Made by a program: the position numbers and the translations under genes | Shown: piece by piece, positions 1 through 7,775 of the stretch | Layout of the letters: each line of letters opens with the position of its first letter | Numbering within the stretch: position 1 is the stretch's first letter | NCBI GenBank assembly: GCA_020024475.1 | Contig: JAHHTS010000049.1 | Coordinates: 1 to 15,577 of the forward strand | Direction of reading: 5' to 3' | Length of the DNA: 15,577 nucleotides | DNA from: Oscillospiraceae bacterium | GTDB taxonomy: Bacteria; Bacillota; Clostridia; Oscillospirales; Ruminococcaceae | Notes under the pieces: generated by a model | The model's input: only the letters and a program-made list of their open reading frames with translations | Database searches by the model: none | What the model was told of the DNA's origin: nothing

Positions 1-620
1 TAGAAATAAAATAAATTTTTTCAAAATAAAACTTGTTTTTTATTTGTAATTTGAGTGAATAAGATAATTAACAGAGATGCAAATTATAAAATAAAACTTT
101 TATAAATTTAGATATAAAGTTGTTAACAGTTATTCTGTTAAAAACGTATACTCATTTTTAAAGTCACGATTTGTTTAATTAATAACGCCATTAGAAGTAA
201 TTCATATATTGGTTAATGAGTGTTGTACAGAATTTTATGTATATTATAATATTTTAAACGAATAATTTAGTATAAGTACAATAGTCACAACATACTTCTA
301 TTGCAATTTAGATTATGTAATCTATATATCATATCTATTCTATATACTTTGTATATTTCATGTAATGGGTATAATTTAAAGTTGTTTTTATGTTCATAAT
401 ATCAAAATAGTATCAGTATTTACTAATTAAAAAAATCCGTGACCAAGCACCTAGTCAATATTCATATATGCTTGATATTTTTCAATAATAATCATTTGTA
501 AATGTTATTAAAAAGGAAAGTTATTATAATTAAGATAAAATATTTTTTGTTTTTATTTTAATTTCAAGTAATTATGGCACGAATTTGGTATCTATATTGA
601 CTAATTTTGATAATATATAA
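1..620. other. AT-rich region without a recognisable gene
   Basis: This stretch is very AT-rich with stop codons frequent in all frames, and I find no reading frame with a ribosome binding site, no tRNA and no known RNA motif. A promoter-like pair (TTGTAC at 223-228, TATAAT at 245-250, 16-bp spacing) is visible on the plus strand. A weak inverted repeat (CAAGCA near 446, TGCTTG near 470) lies in the middle. Neither is connected to a gene, and both can arise by chance in DNA this AT-rich. Confidence 0.6.
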
Positions 621-657
621 TAAAATAAAACTCCCCTTTTTATGGGGAGTTTTTTTT
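621..657 (-). terminator. Intrinsic terminator of the NhaC-family gene, bidirectional
   Basis: A stem of CTCCCC (631-636) and GGGGAG (644-649) is extended by flanking A and T runs to about 10 bp around a 7-nt loop. It starts three bases after the transporter stop codon. On the minus strand it is followed by TTTTATTTTATT. On the plus strand it is followed by eight T residues, so it could also stop transcripts coming from the left. Confidence 0.88.
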
Positions 658-659
658 CG

Positions 660-2159
660 CTAAGCTTGTTTATTTTCTCTTGCTCTTAAAATCAATAGAA
701 TAATAACAAGAGTTGTCATAGCAGAAATAACAGTTGCTAACCAGTTGGTTGTAAAGCCTGCAACAATGTATCCCACGGCGCAAGAAAATGCAACAGTAAT
801 AGCATAAGGAATCTGAGTGGCAACATGATTAACATGGTTACATTGAGCACCTGCTGAAGCCATGATGGTTGTGTCTGATATAGGTGAAATATGGTCACCA
901 CAAACGGCGCCAGCTAAAACAGCAGAGATTGAAATAACCATTAAAGGCGAACCTTCAGGGAAAACTTCTGTGACAATTGGTATAAGGATACTGAATGTGC
1001 CCCAGCTTGTTCCGGTTGAAAAAGCAAGACCTGCGCCTATAAGGAAAAGAACGATTGGGAAAATAGAAAAAGAAATATTGCTGCCTGAAACAGCATTATA
1101 GACAAAAGTACCGGCATCAAGTACATCTGAGCAGAAACCACCGAGAGTCCATGCGAGAACAAGAATGATGATAGCACTGGACATCATTTTGAAGCCTTCT
1201 GGTATACAGTCTGCAAATTCTTTAAAAGTTATTATACCTCTTGGAATATACATTAAGAAGATGAATATTAGTGTTGCAAAAGAACCTAAAACAAGACCGG
1301 TTGATGCAACACAATTAGAAAAAGCAGTGATGAAATCAACACCATCGAAGAATCCACCTGTGTAAACAAGGCAAATGATACAAGCAATGATTAGAAAAAC
1401 GATAGGAAGCACAAGGTCGATAACTTTGCCTTTAGAGCTTACAGGAATTTCTTGCTCTGACTGATATTCATTTGGCCCGCTAAAAAGGTCACCATTGTTT
1501 TTTGCATTTAATTCGAATTTTTTCATAGAGCCAAAATCGAAATCTGACATAGCTATGTAGATAACCATAATAATTGTAATCCAAGCATAAAGATTGTAAG
1601 GAATTGTCTGTAAAAAAAGACGGAATCCGTCGCCACTGGTATATCCACTAACTGCGGCAGCCCATGAAGAGATAGGAGCAATAATACATACAGGGGCAGC
1701 GGTTGCATCTATGATATAAGCCAATTTGACACGAGAAATATTATATCTATCAGTTACAGGACGCATCACACTACCAACTGTAAGACAGTTGAAGTAGTCG
1801 TCAACAAAAATCAAAGCACCAAGACCAAATGTTGACATCAAAGCACCTTTTCTGCTTTTGATTTTTTTGTTTGCCCATTCGCCATAAGCAGCCGAACCGC
1901 CTGCTCTTGTCATGAGAGCAACGATTATGCCAAGAAAAACAAGGAAAATCAAAATTCCTATATTGCTAGGCTTGGAAAGTTTTGAAATCATAACTTCAAA
2001 AATAGACTCCGCAGCTGCTATAGGTGCAAATTTTGAATAAAGCAAAGCACCGGAAAGAATACCTATAAAAAGTGACATATAAACTTCTTTTGTTACCAAT
2101 GCTAAAACAATAGCTATAATTGGTGGGACGAGAGCCCAAAAAGTACCAACAAAATGCAT
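660..2159 (-). CDS. NhaC-superfamily transporter, probable lysine transporter under lysine riboswitch control
   Basis: Integral membrane protein of 499 residues with about a dozen hydrophobic segments, belonging to the NhaC Na+/H+ antiporter superfamily. Visible family blocks (numbered from the chosen start) are VDDYF near 119-123, the DATAAPVCIIAPISSW block near 151-166, STGTSWGTF near 381-389 and GDHISPISDTT near 421-431. The ATG at 2159 is chosen because AAAGGAG lies five bases before it. An in-frame ATG at 2177 would place that ribosome binding site inside the coding region and has none of its own. The gene stands alone between its own terminator and a long leader holding a complete lysine riboswitch. 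That makes lysine the likely substrate: comparative genomics has predicted NhaC-type lysine transporters (called LysW in that work) under L-box control. Transport direction and coupling ion are not shown by the sequence. A plain Na+/H+ or other amino-acid exchanger remains possible. Confidence 0.9.
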   Translation of the reverse strand: MHFVGTFWALVPPIIAIVLALVTKEVYMSLFIGILSGALLYSKFAPIAAAESIFEVMISKLSKPSNIGILIFLVFLGIIVALMTRAGGSAAYGEWANKKIKSRKGALMSTFGLGALIFVDDYFNCLTVGSVMRPVTDRYNISRVKLAYIIDATAAPVCIIAPISSWAAAVSGYTSGDGFRLFLQTIPYNLYAWITIIMVIYIAMSDFDFGSMKKFELNAKNNGDLFSGPNEYQSEQEIPVSSKGKVIDLVLPIVFLIIACIICLVYTGGFFDGVDFITAFSNCVASTGLVLGSFATLIFIFLMYIPRGIITFKEFADCIPEGFKMMSSAIIILVLAWTLGGFCSDVLDAGTFVYNAVSGSNISFSIFPIVLFLIGAGLAFSTGTSWGTFSILIPIVTEVFPEGSPLMVISISAVLAGAVCGDHISPISDTTIMASAGAQCNHVNHVATQIPYAITVAFSCAVGYIVAGFTTNWLATVISAMTTLVIILLILRARENKQA

Positions 2160-2164
2160 TTTTT

Positions 2165-2171
2165 CTCCTTT
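2165..2171 (-). promoter_or_regulatory. Ribosome binding site deciding the transporter start
   Basis: AAAGGAG on the minus strand sits five bases upstream of the ATG at 2159. It overlaps the first codons that would be read from the alternative ATG at 2177, so the downstream start is preferred. Confidence 0.8.
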
Positions 2172-2210
2172 TGTCATAATGACAATTTATTTTTAATAAA
2201 GTTTACAGTA

Positions 2211-2254
2211 GAGAACAAAAAACTATGGTATGCAACTAAATGCATACCATAGTT
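2211..2254 (-). terminator. Riboswitch-controlled attenuator of the lysine leader
   Basis: A perfect 14-bp stem (2241-2254 with 2221-2234, loop of six) is followed on the minus strand by a T-rich tail (UUUUGUUCUC). It lies between the lysine aptamer and the transporter start. Its 5' arm can instead pair with the 3' strand of aptamer helix P1 plus the following bases (2280-2295 with 2241-2257: about 15 pairs, one A-A mismatch, one bulged U). That pairing is an antiterminator which cannot coexist with P1. The logic is therefore OFF in the presence of lysine. Confidence 0.92.
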
Positions 2255-2288
2255 AATAAAACCCATTACAGGCAATGTAATTAACTTT

Positions 2289-2443
2289 GATAGCACTCCA
2301 CTTGCGTGACAGTCCGTTACATATTCTGCAACGACCCAGCTCACAATGAATTAAGGTTCATTTGTAAACTTCGGCATAGCATCCCTTTCATCTCAATGCC
2401 TTAACATTTCTTTGAGAATACTATTGAGCTATGCTCCTCTATC
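2289..2443 (-). promoter_or_regulatory. Lysine riboswitch (L-box) aptamer
   Basis: Read on the minus strand, all the conserved L-box core strings occur in order: AGAGGAGC, AAUAGUA, AAAGGGA, GCCGAAG, GAGCUGGG, ACUGUCAC and GUGGAGUGCUAUC. The helices can be traced. P1 is GAUAG/CUAUC (2439-2443 with 2289-2293) and P2 is GCAUAGC/GCUAUGC. P3 is UCUCAA/UUGAGA, P4 is AAUGAA/UUCAUU and P5 is CGUUGC/GUAACG. The aptamer is followed by a switchable terminator and the transporter gene, so lysine binding should shut the gene off. Confidence 0.96.
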
Positions 2444-2463
2444 GAATCTTTATTGTAAATTTT

Positions 2464-2493
2464 ATTTTATCACAGCGTTTTGTTTAAAGTCAA
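2464..2493 (-). promoter_or_regulatory. Promoter of the lysine-riboswitch transcript
   Basis: On the minus strand TTGACT (2488-2493) and TAAAAT (2464-2469) are separated by 18 bp, with a TG before the -10 element. Transcription would begin near 2457, about 14 bases before helix P1 of the riboswitch. This gives a leader of roughly 300 nt. Confidence 0.75.
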
Positions 2494-2740
2494 TAAAATT
2501 ATATATTTTTGTAATTAACAATAACAAAACATAAAAATCGGAATAATCTATTTGTGCTTATCTACAGTTTGAATCTTAATTTAACTTAAAATAAACAAAA
2601 ATAAATTAAAAAATATTTATAAAAATCATATAGAATTATATTTTAAGTAATTTATGGAACATAATGTCTATAAAAATGATTTTAATTATAAAATTAGCAG
2701 ACTATGTTGTATACGATAGTGTTATATTAAAATACTTATA

Positions 2741-2771
2741 AAAAATAAAACCGAGGTGTAGTACCCTCGGT
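2741..2771 (-). terminator. Terminator of the hrcA-grpE-dnaK-dnaJ operon
   Basis: Stem ACCGAGG (2750-2756) with CCTCGGT (2765-2771) and an 8-nt loop, followed on the minus strand by TTTTATTTTTT. It begins five bases after the dnaJ stop codon. The 250 bp between it and the riboswitch promoter are AT-rich and hold nothing I can identify. Confidence 0.9.
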
Positions 2772-2776
2772 ATATT

Positions 2777-3949
2777 TTATTTATCTCCATCAAACCAATC
2801 TTTTATAGTTTTAAGGAAACCTTTACGCTGTTCATAGTTTTCATCTTTAAGAGTAGCCTCGAATGCTTCAAGAGCTTTTCTTTGTTCACGAGTGATTTTT
2901 TTAGGAATTTCAACTACAACAGTTATATATTGGTCGCCTCTACCGCGGCCGTTAAGATATTTAATACCTTTACCTTTAAGACGGAATCTTGTTCCACTTT
3001 GCGTTCCTTCAGGAACAGTGTATTGAACTTTCCCATCAACCGTAGGAACAACTATATCTGCGCCGAGAACTGCTTGAGAGTAAGTAATAGGAACATTTAC
3101 AAATACATCGTAATCTCTTCTTGTAAGAACTGGGTCAGGACGAACAGTAACAATAACTATTGCATCGCCTGCTGCTCCTCCGTTGGTACCTGCATCCCCT
3201 TGTCCTCTAAGAGCGAGACTTTGTTCATCATTTATTCCAGCAGGAATGTTAACTTCTTTTTTAACTGTAACTTGAACTCTACCAGAACCATGACATTTAT
3301 TACATGGGTCGCTGATTATTTTGCCCTTACCGCCACAGTGTGGACAAACACGACGATTTTGAATTACGCCGAAAGGAGTTCTTTGTTGTTCAGTAACATA
3401 ACCAGTGCCATGACAGTCTGGACAAGTTTGTGCGCTTGTTCCTTTTTTACTGCCAGAACCACTACATTCTGGACAAGTTTCTTGTCTTGTGTATGAAACT
3501 GTTTTTGTTGTGCCGTGAGCAGCTTCCATAAATGAAATGGTAATGCCCACATGTATATCTCCGCCTCGTCTTGGAGCGTTAGGGTCTGCGCGACGACTGC
3601 CACCGCCAAATCCACCACCGCCAAAAAAGCTTTCGAAAATGTCGTTAAGGTCTACCCCAGCACCACCGAATCCGCCGCCAAATCCGCCGAATCCACTGCC
3701 ACTACCGGCACCATAGTTAGGATCCACACCTGCAAAACCATAAGCGTCATAACGTTGTTTCTTTTCTTTGTCGGACAAAACTTCATAGGCTTCGTTAACT
3801 TCTTTAAAATTCTTTTCAGCTTCTGCGTCGCCTGGGTTAAGGTCAGGGTGATATTTTTTTGCTTTTTTGCGATATGCAGATTTTATTTCAGCATCACTTG
3901 CTTTTTTGTCGATGCCTAGAACATCATAATAATCTCTTTTTTCTGCCAC
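2777..3949 (-). CDS. dnaJ: Chaperone DnaJ (Hsp40)
   Basis: Co-chaperone of 390 residues that delivers substrates to DnaK and stimulates its ATPase. The J domain is at 1-70 with the HPD motif at 34-36, followed by a Gly/Phe-rich linker at about 75-125. Four CxxCxGxG zinc-binding repeats start at Cys159, Cys176, Cys202 and Cys216. The two-barrel substrate-binding region and dimerisation tail follow. This is a complete type I DnaJ of normal length. Translation starts at a GTG (3947-3949): GAGGG lies seven bases upstream, the nearest upstream ATG runs into a stop after three codons, and the J domain begins immediately. It is last in the heat-shock operon, separated from dnaK by about 140 bp containing a hairpin. 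Reading frames inside this gene in other frames reflect its Gly-rich composition. Confidence 0.98.
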   Translation of the reverse strand: MAEKRDYYDVLGIDKKASDAEIKSAYRKKAKKYHPDLNPGDAEAEKNFKEVNEAYEVLSDKEKKQRYDAYGFAGVDPNYGAGSGSGFGGFGGGFGGAGVDLNDIFESFFGGGGFGGGSRRADPNAPRRGGDIHVGITISFMEAAHGTTKTVSYTRQETCPECSGSGSKKGTSAQTCPDCHGTGYVTEQQRTPFGVIQNRRVCPHCGGKGKIISDPCNKCHGSGRVQVTVKKEVNIPAGINDEQSLALRGQGDAGTNGGAAGDAIVIVTVRPDPVLTRRDYDVFVNVPITYSQAVLGADIVVPTVDGKVQYTVPEGTQSGTRFRLKGKGIKYLNGRGRGDQYITVVVEIPKKITREQRKALEAFEATLKDENYEQRKGFLKTIKDWFDGDK

Positions 3950-4052
3950 TTTTAAGCCCTCATTTTAATAAATTTACCTTAAAAATATATCATAAACTAG
4001 CCTTTAAGTCTATACGCTGATAAGAAATTTAAAAGCTGTTTTATCACTACAA

Positions 4053-4071
4053 GGCGGATGAACCATCCGCC
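4053..4071 (-). promoter_or_regulatory. Intercistronic hairpin between dnaK and dnaJ
   Basis: GGCGGATG (4053-4060) and CATCCGCC (4064-4071) form a perfect 8-bp GC-rich stem with a 3-nt loop, 22 bases after the dnaK stop. On the minus strand it is not followed by a T run, so it is unlikely to be an efficient terminator. It may stabilise the upstream mRNA, mark a processing site, or cause partial termination that sets the DnaK to DnaJ ratio. Confidence 0.7.
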
Positions 4072-4092
4072 CTGTGTGTATATTTTTTAATA

Positions 4093-5919
4093 TTAGTCAA
4101 CATCTTTATAGTCAGCGTCAACAACATTGTCGTCGCCTGTACTACCTGCGGTGCCAGCATTATCAGCCTGCTGTTGTGCTTGCTGCTGTGCCTGTGCGTA
4201 CATTTTTTGTGTTGCTTCGTGCATTACAGATTCAAGAGCTGTCATTTTGTTTTTGATGTCGTCAAGGTTTCCACCCTGAATAGATGTTTTAAGCTCTTCC
4301 TGTTTTGCTTTGATATCATTAACTTCTGATTCAGAAATTTTTCCTTCAAGGTCTTTGAGAACTTTATCTGTTTGGTAAACAAGGTTATCAGCCTGATTTC
4401 TAGTTTCTACTTCATCTTTGCGCTTTTTGTCTTGCTCAGCATACTGTTCAGCTTCTTTAACTGCTTTTTCAATATCTTCTTTAGACATATTTGATGAAGA
4501 TGTAATTGTGATGTGCTGTTCTTTACCTGTGCCCATATCTTTAGCTGATACAGAAACTATACCATTAGCATCAATATCAAAAGTTACTTCAATTTGTGGA
4601 ATACCTCTTGGAGCTGGAGCAATACCATCAAGGTTGAAAATACCTAATGATTTGTTATCTGCAGCCATTTCTCTTTCGCCTTGAAGAACGTTTACCTGTA
4701 CTGAAGGTTGATTATCTGCAGCTGTTGAGAAAATTTGACTTTTCTTTGTTGGGATAGTTGTGTTTCTTTCTATGATTTTTGTAAATACACCGCCGTATGT
4801 TTCAATACCAAGTGACAATGGTGTAACATCTAGGAGAAGTATACCTTTTACATCACCGCCAAGAACACCGCCCTGGATAGCAGCACCGAGAGCAACACAT
4901 TCATCTGGGTTAATACCTTTAAATGGGTCTTTACCGATAAATTTCTTAACAGCTTCCTGAACTGCTGGAATTCTTGTAGAACCACCAACGAGAAGGACTT
5001 TATTAAGTTCGTTTGCTGAAAGACCACTGTCTGCAAGAGCCTGACGAACTGGACCCATTGTTGCTTCAACAAGGTCACGGGTTAATTCATCAAATTTAGC
5101 TCTTGACAATGTCATATCAAGGTGTTTAGGACCTGTTGCATCAACAGTGATAAATGGAAGGTTAATAGATGTCTGCATTACACCTGAAAGTTCAATTTTT
5201 GCTTTTTCAGCAGCTTCTTTAAGACGCTGTGCAGCCATTTTATCATTTCTGAGATCGATACCTGTATCTTTTTTGAATTCGTCAGCCAACCAATTTATAA
5301 TTCTGTTATCAAAGTCATCACCACCAAGACGGTTATTACCGGCTGTTGCTAAAACTTCCTGAACACCATCGCCCATTTCGATGATAGAAACATCAAATGT
5401 ACCACCACCAAGGTCGTAAACCATAATCTTCTGATCCTGTTCTTTATCTACGCCGTAAGCAAGAGCTGCAGCTGTTGGTTCATTGATAATTCTTTTAACT
5501 GTAAGGCCTGCGATTGCACCAGCATCTTTTGTTGCTTGACGCTGTGCATCGTTAAAGTAAGCTGGAACTGTGATAACAGCTTCTGTTACTTTTTCACCTA
5601 GATAAGCTTCAGCGTCTGCTTTCAATTTTGAAAGAACCATAGCTGAGATTTCTTGAGGTGTATAGCCTTTTCCATCGATTGTTACTTTATAATCTGAACC
5701 CATTTCTCTTTTAATTGAAGCAACTGTACCTTCTGGGTTGGTAATAGCCTGACGCTTTGCAACCTGACCTACAAGTCTTTCACCTGATTTTGAGAAACCA
5801 ACAACTGATGGAGTTGTTCTCATACCTTCTGGGTTAGCGATAACAACAGGTTCGCCACCCTCCATAACTGCTACGCATGAGTTTGTAGTACCCAAGTCAA
5901 TACCAATAATTTTACTCAT
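4093..5919 (-). CDS. dnaK: Chaperone DnaK (Hsp70)
   Basis: ATP-dependent Hsp70 of 608 residues, cytoplasmic, working with DnaJ and GrpE. The nucleotide-binding domain carries GIDLGTTNS at 6-14, the DLGGGTFD phosphate loop at 169-176 and VLLVGGSTRIPAV at about 308-320. The interdomain linker and start of the substrate-binding domain (LLLDVTPLSLGIET) are at about 361-374. A Gln/Ala-rich helical lid end and the conserved acidic tail VVDADYKDVD close the protein. The length is typical of Gram-positive DnaK, shorter than the E. coli protein. GGAG lies eight bases before the ATG. The gap to grpE is 68 bp. It is expressed from the CIRCE promoter upstream of hrcA, and I saw no convincing promoter of its own. 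Confidence 0.99.
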   Translation of the reverse strand: MSKIIGIDLGTTNSCVAVMEGGEPVVIANPEGMRTTPSVVGFSKSGERLVGQVAKRQAITNPEGTVASIKREMGSDYKVTIDGKGYTPQEISAMVLSKLKADAEAYLGEKVTEAVITVPAYFNDAQRQATKDAGAIAGLTVKRIINEPTAAALAYGVDKEQDQKIMVYDLGGGTFDVSIIEMGDGVQEVLATAGNNRLGGDDFDNRIINWLADEFKKDTGIDLRNDKMAAQRLKEAAEKAKIELSGVMQTSINLPFITVDATGPKHLDMTLSRAKFDELTRDLVEATMGPVRQALADSGLSANELNKVLLVGGSTRIPAVQEAVKKFIGKDPFKGINPDECVALGAAIQGGVLGGDVKGILLLDVTPLSLGIETYGGVFTKIIERNTTIPTKKSQIFSTAADNQPSVQVNVLQGEREMAADNKSLGIFNLDGIAPAPRGIPQIEVTFDIDANGIVSVSAKDMGTGKEQHITITSSSNMSKEDIEKAVKEAEQYAEQDKKRKDEVETRNQADNLVYQTDKVLKDLEGKISESEVNDIKAKQEELKTSIQGGNLDDIKNKMTALESVMHEATQKMYAQAQQQAQQQADNAGTAGSTGDDNVVDADYKDVD

Positions 5920-5987
5920 AATATTATCTCCTTCTAATAAAGAAAAGTTTATTTAACTAATTTATATATAAGAGTGTTTCCACTATC

Positions 5988-6545
5988 TTAACAACTTACA
6001 ACTACTGTTGACGGACGAATAATCTTATCACCCATCTTGTAGCCTTTCTGGAATTGTTTTGTAACTATTCCAGCTTCCACACCTTCTGTTTCTTCCTGCA
6101 TAACTGCGTTGTGAATTTTTGGGTCAAATGTTTCACCGATTGCTTCTATGGCTTCCACGCCTAATTTTTTAAGCGCTTCTACTGCGGTGTTATATGTTAA
6201 TTCAATTCCCTTTTTGTAATTTTCATCACTGCAAGGTGCTGAAAGAGCCATTTCCATTGTGTCAATTACTGGAATAATTGACATCACGGCATCTGTTTTA
6301 CCGTTGCCATATGTTTCAGCTTTTTCTTTAGCAGTGCGCTTTCGATAGTTATCATATTCTGCCAGTGTTCTCTGCAAAAGATTTTTTGTTTCATCAAGTT
6401 CTTTACCTGCGTCGCTCAGTTTTTTCTCTGTGTCGATAAGCTGTGATTCAAGAGTTTCAATTCCTTTTACAACATCAATTTTTTCTTCCGTTTCTGGCTG
6501 AACAGTTTCCTGATTTTCTAATTCAGGAGTTTCTTTGTTTTCCAT
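5988..6545 (-). CDS. grpE: Nucleotide exchange factor GrpE
   Basis: Cytoplasmic dimer of 185 residues that releases ADP from DnaK. The first 40 or so residues are acidic and low in complexity. A long heptad-rich helix follows, including the YDNYRKRTAKE signature. The C-terminal beta domain carries the GrpE block FDPKIHNAVMQEE and ends RPSTVVVSC. Length and order are typical. AAAGGA lies eight bases upstream of the ATG and inside the end of hrcA, whose stop codon is three bases before this start, so the two are probably translationally coupled. The terminal Cys is a small oddity; most relatives end after a valine/serine run. Confidence 0.98.
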   Translation of the reverse strand: MENKETPELENQETVQPETEEKIDVVKGIETLESQLIDTEKKLSDAGKELDETKNLLQRTLAEYDNYRKRTAKEKAETYGNGKTDAVMSIIPVIDTMEMALSAPCSDENYKKGIELTYNTAVEALKKLGVEAIEAIGETFDPKIHNAVMQEETEGVEAGIVTKQFQKGYKMGDKIIRPSTVVVSC

Positions 6546-6548
6546 GTG

Positions 6549-7574
6549 TTATTTCCTTTCTGTACCTGTGATGGACTGTGTCAATAGCTGTGCAAAATAT
6601 TCAATAGCTAAAAACAGTCTTTGATAATCCACAGTCTGAGGGCAGATAATGGAAAGCGTTCCGCTTACTGCGCTGCCTGCAAAGTATCTTGTAGATATGA
6701 AACAGGTGTTTTCAATATTTTTTATTGGTAACTCATCACCAAATACAACCGATACTCCGTCATACTTAGGTGTGATAATCTGTTTTAATGTGTCAGTGTC
6801 TGCAAGAAGTTTAAGCAAATCACCTATGTTTTTTTCAAAATGGTCAGTGCTAAGCAGTTTTTCTTGTCCATAAACATACACTGACTTGTTATTAGCATCT
6901 GCTATAAGAGCAAGGGCACCAGATATAAACTGTCCAAAAGCCTTGTTTTCTTTTGAAAGCTGGGTTATGAGATTATTGAAGTAAACATTGTCAATATCAT
7001 CATAACAAGTAAAGCACAAATCCATGTTGATAAGCTGATTAAGCTGCGAAATTTGTGAACTTGTAATTTCAGAAGAGAGTCGAATAACTCTAGTGTGAAC
7101 CTCACCTCTTGTTGTAGTTGCAACTAAAACAATGTTAAAACGCCCTGTTTTGATAGCTGTGAAGTTTACAAATTGCAATTCGTCATCTACTGGCGGTGCT
7201 ATTACAACTGTGTAACCCAGTAAATCGCTGAACAGCTTTGCTGCGCCTGCCAAAAATTTTTGGCTGTCACCGTCAAGTCGATCAAAGTTTTCTTCGATTG
7301 CTTTTTTATCTTGCTGTGAAATGTGTTTTGTGCGGTCGATGTTGTCTACATAATAGCGATAAGCTTTATTTGTAGGAACTCTGCCTGCTGAAACATGAGG
7401 CTGATTTAAATATCCCCGTTTTGTAAGTCTTGACATCTCATTTCGCAAGGTAGCTGATGAAACTGAAATGTTAAGCGCATCCTGCAAAGCCTGAGAAGCG
7501 ACTGGCTCGCCGTCTTTAATATACATAGAAACAATAGCATCAAGAATAATCTTGTGTCTTTGGTTTATATCCAT
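6549..7574 (-). CDS. hrcA: Heat-inducible transcription repressor HrcA
   Basis: Repressor of the class I heat-shock genes, 341 residues, the usual length. The N-terminal winged helix spans about residues 1-75, with the conserved SSATLRNEMSRL and SAGRVPTNKAYRYYVD segments. The remainder is the GAF-like dimerisation and inserted domains. HrcA binds CIRCE and depends on GroEL for folding in studied species, which makes it a sensor of chaperone load. Here it is the first gene of hrcA-grpE-dnaK-dnaJ and is preceded by a CIRCE copy overlapping the transcription start, so it should repress its own operon. AAAGGA lies eight bases before the ATG. Confidence 0.98.
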   Translation of the reverse strand: MDINQRHKIILDAIVSMYIKDGEPVASQALQDALNISVSSATLRNEMSRLTKRGYLNQPHVSAGRVPTNKAYRYYVDNIDRTKHISQQDKKAIEENFDRLDGDSQKFLAGAAKLFSDLLGYTVVIAPPVDDELQFVNFTAIKTGRFNIVLVATTTRGEVHTRVIRLSSEITSSQISQLNQLINMDLCFTCYDDIDNVYFNNLITQLSKENKAFGQFISGALALIADANNKSVYVYGQEKLLSTDHFEKNIGDLLKLLADTDTLKQIITPKYDGVSVVFGDELPIKNIENTCFISTRYFAGSAVSGTLSIICPQTVDYQRLFLAIEYFAQLLTQSITGTERK

Positions 7575-7596
7575 ATTCTCAGTCCTTTCAGAATAA

Positions 7597-7623
7597 TTAG
7601 CACTCTCATTGCTTGATTGCTAA
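7597..7623 (-). promoter_or_regulatory. CIRCE operator for HrcA
   Basis: TTAGCACTC (7597-7605), nine spacer bases, then GATTGCTAA (7615-7623). The first arm is a perfect match to the CIRCE consensus. The second has one change (GAG to GAT at the third base). The outer symmetry extends to AATAATTAGCA/TGCTAATTATT, 11 bp on each side (7592-7602, 7618-7628). It lies directly downstream of the -10 element of the hrcA promoter, the standard position for repression. Confidence 0.95.
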
Positions 7624-7628
7624 TTATT

Positions 7629-7656
7629 ATTATAGTCGCTTTTGATAATTTGTCAA
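7629..7656 (-). promoter_or_regulatory. Sigma-A promoter of the hrcA operon
   Basis: Perfect TTGACA (7651-7656) and perfect TATAAT (7629-7634) on the minus strand, 16 bp apart. The predicted start near 7622 falls at the edge of CIRCE. Confidence 0.92.
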
Positions 7657-7700
7657 CAGTTCATTTTCAAATTCACAAACTTTTTACAAAATTCATGTTG

Positions 7701-7729
7701 TTGCCAAAAGATAATATGAATTATATAAT
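7701..7729 (+). promoter_or_regulatory. Promoter of hemW
   Basis: TTGCCA (7701-7706, five of six consensus bases) and TATAAT (7724-7729) are separated by 17 bp. Transcription would start near 7736, leaving a leader of about 50 nt that contains an inverted repeat. It is separate from the divergent hrcA promoter, about 45 bp away. Confidence 0.82.
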
Positions 7730-7751
7730 AAGCATTATAAAATAATCATTT

Positions 7752-7775
7752 AAAACAGTTACATAATACTGTTTT
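7752..7775 (+). repeat. Inverted repeat in the hemW leader
   Basis: AAAACAGT (7752-7759) and ACTGTTTT (7768-7775) form a perfect 8-bp inverted repeat with an 8-base loop. The right arm abuts the GGAGGAGG ribosome binding site (7776-7783). It could be an operator half-site pair or a leader hairpin next to the ribosome binding site; the sequence does not decide. Confidence 0.55.

Noticed and set aside
223..250. Promoter-like TTGTAC/TATAAT pair on the plus strand, which with the terminator at 621-657 could frame a small RNA
   Set aside because: Matches of this quality are expected by chance in DNA this AT-rich, and no structured RNA or conserved motif is visible between them. Transcript data would be needed.
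2882..3919. Long open frames on the opposite strand and in a second minus-strand frame across dnaJ
   Set aside because: They are antisense or out-of-frame shadows of dnaJ. The predicted proteins are low in complexity and no ribosome binding sites fit.
4074..5362. Several open frames inside dnaK on both strands
   Set aside because: dnaK explains the whole stretch with a full-length, strongly conserved product; the others are composition-driven shadows.
5973..5984. Small hairpin (AGTG, four-base loop, CACT) and a weak promoter-like stretch between grpE and dnaK
   Set aside because: The stem is only four base pairs and the -35 match is poor, so neither separates dnaK from the operon.
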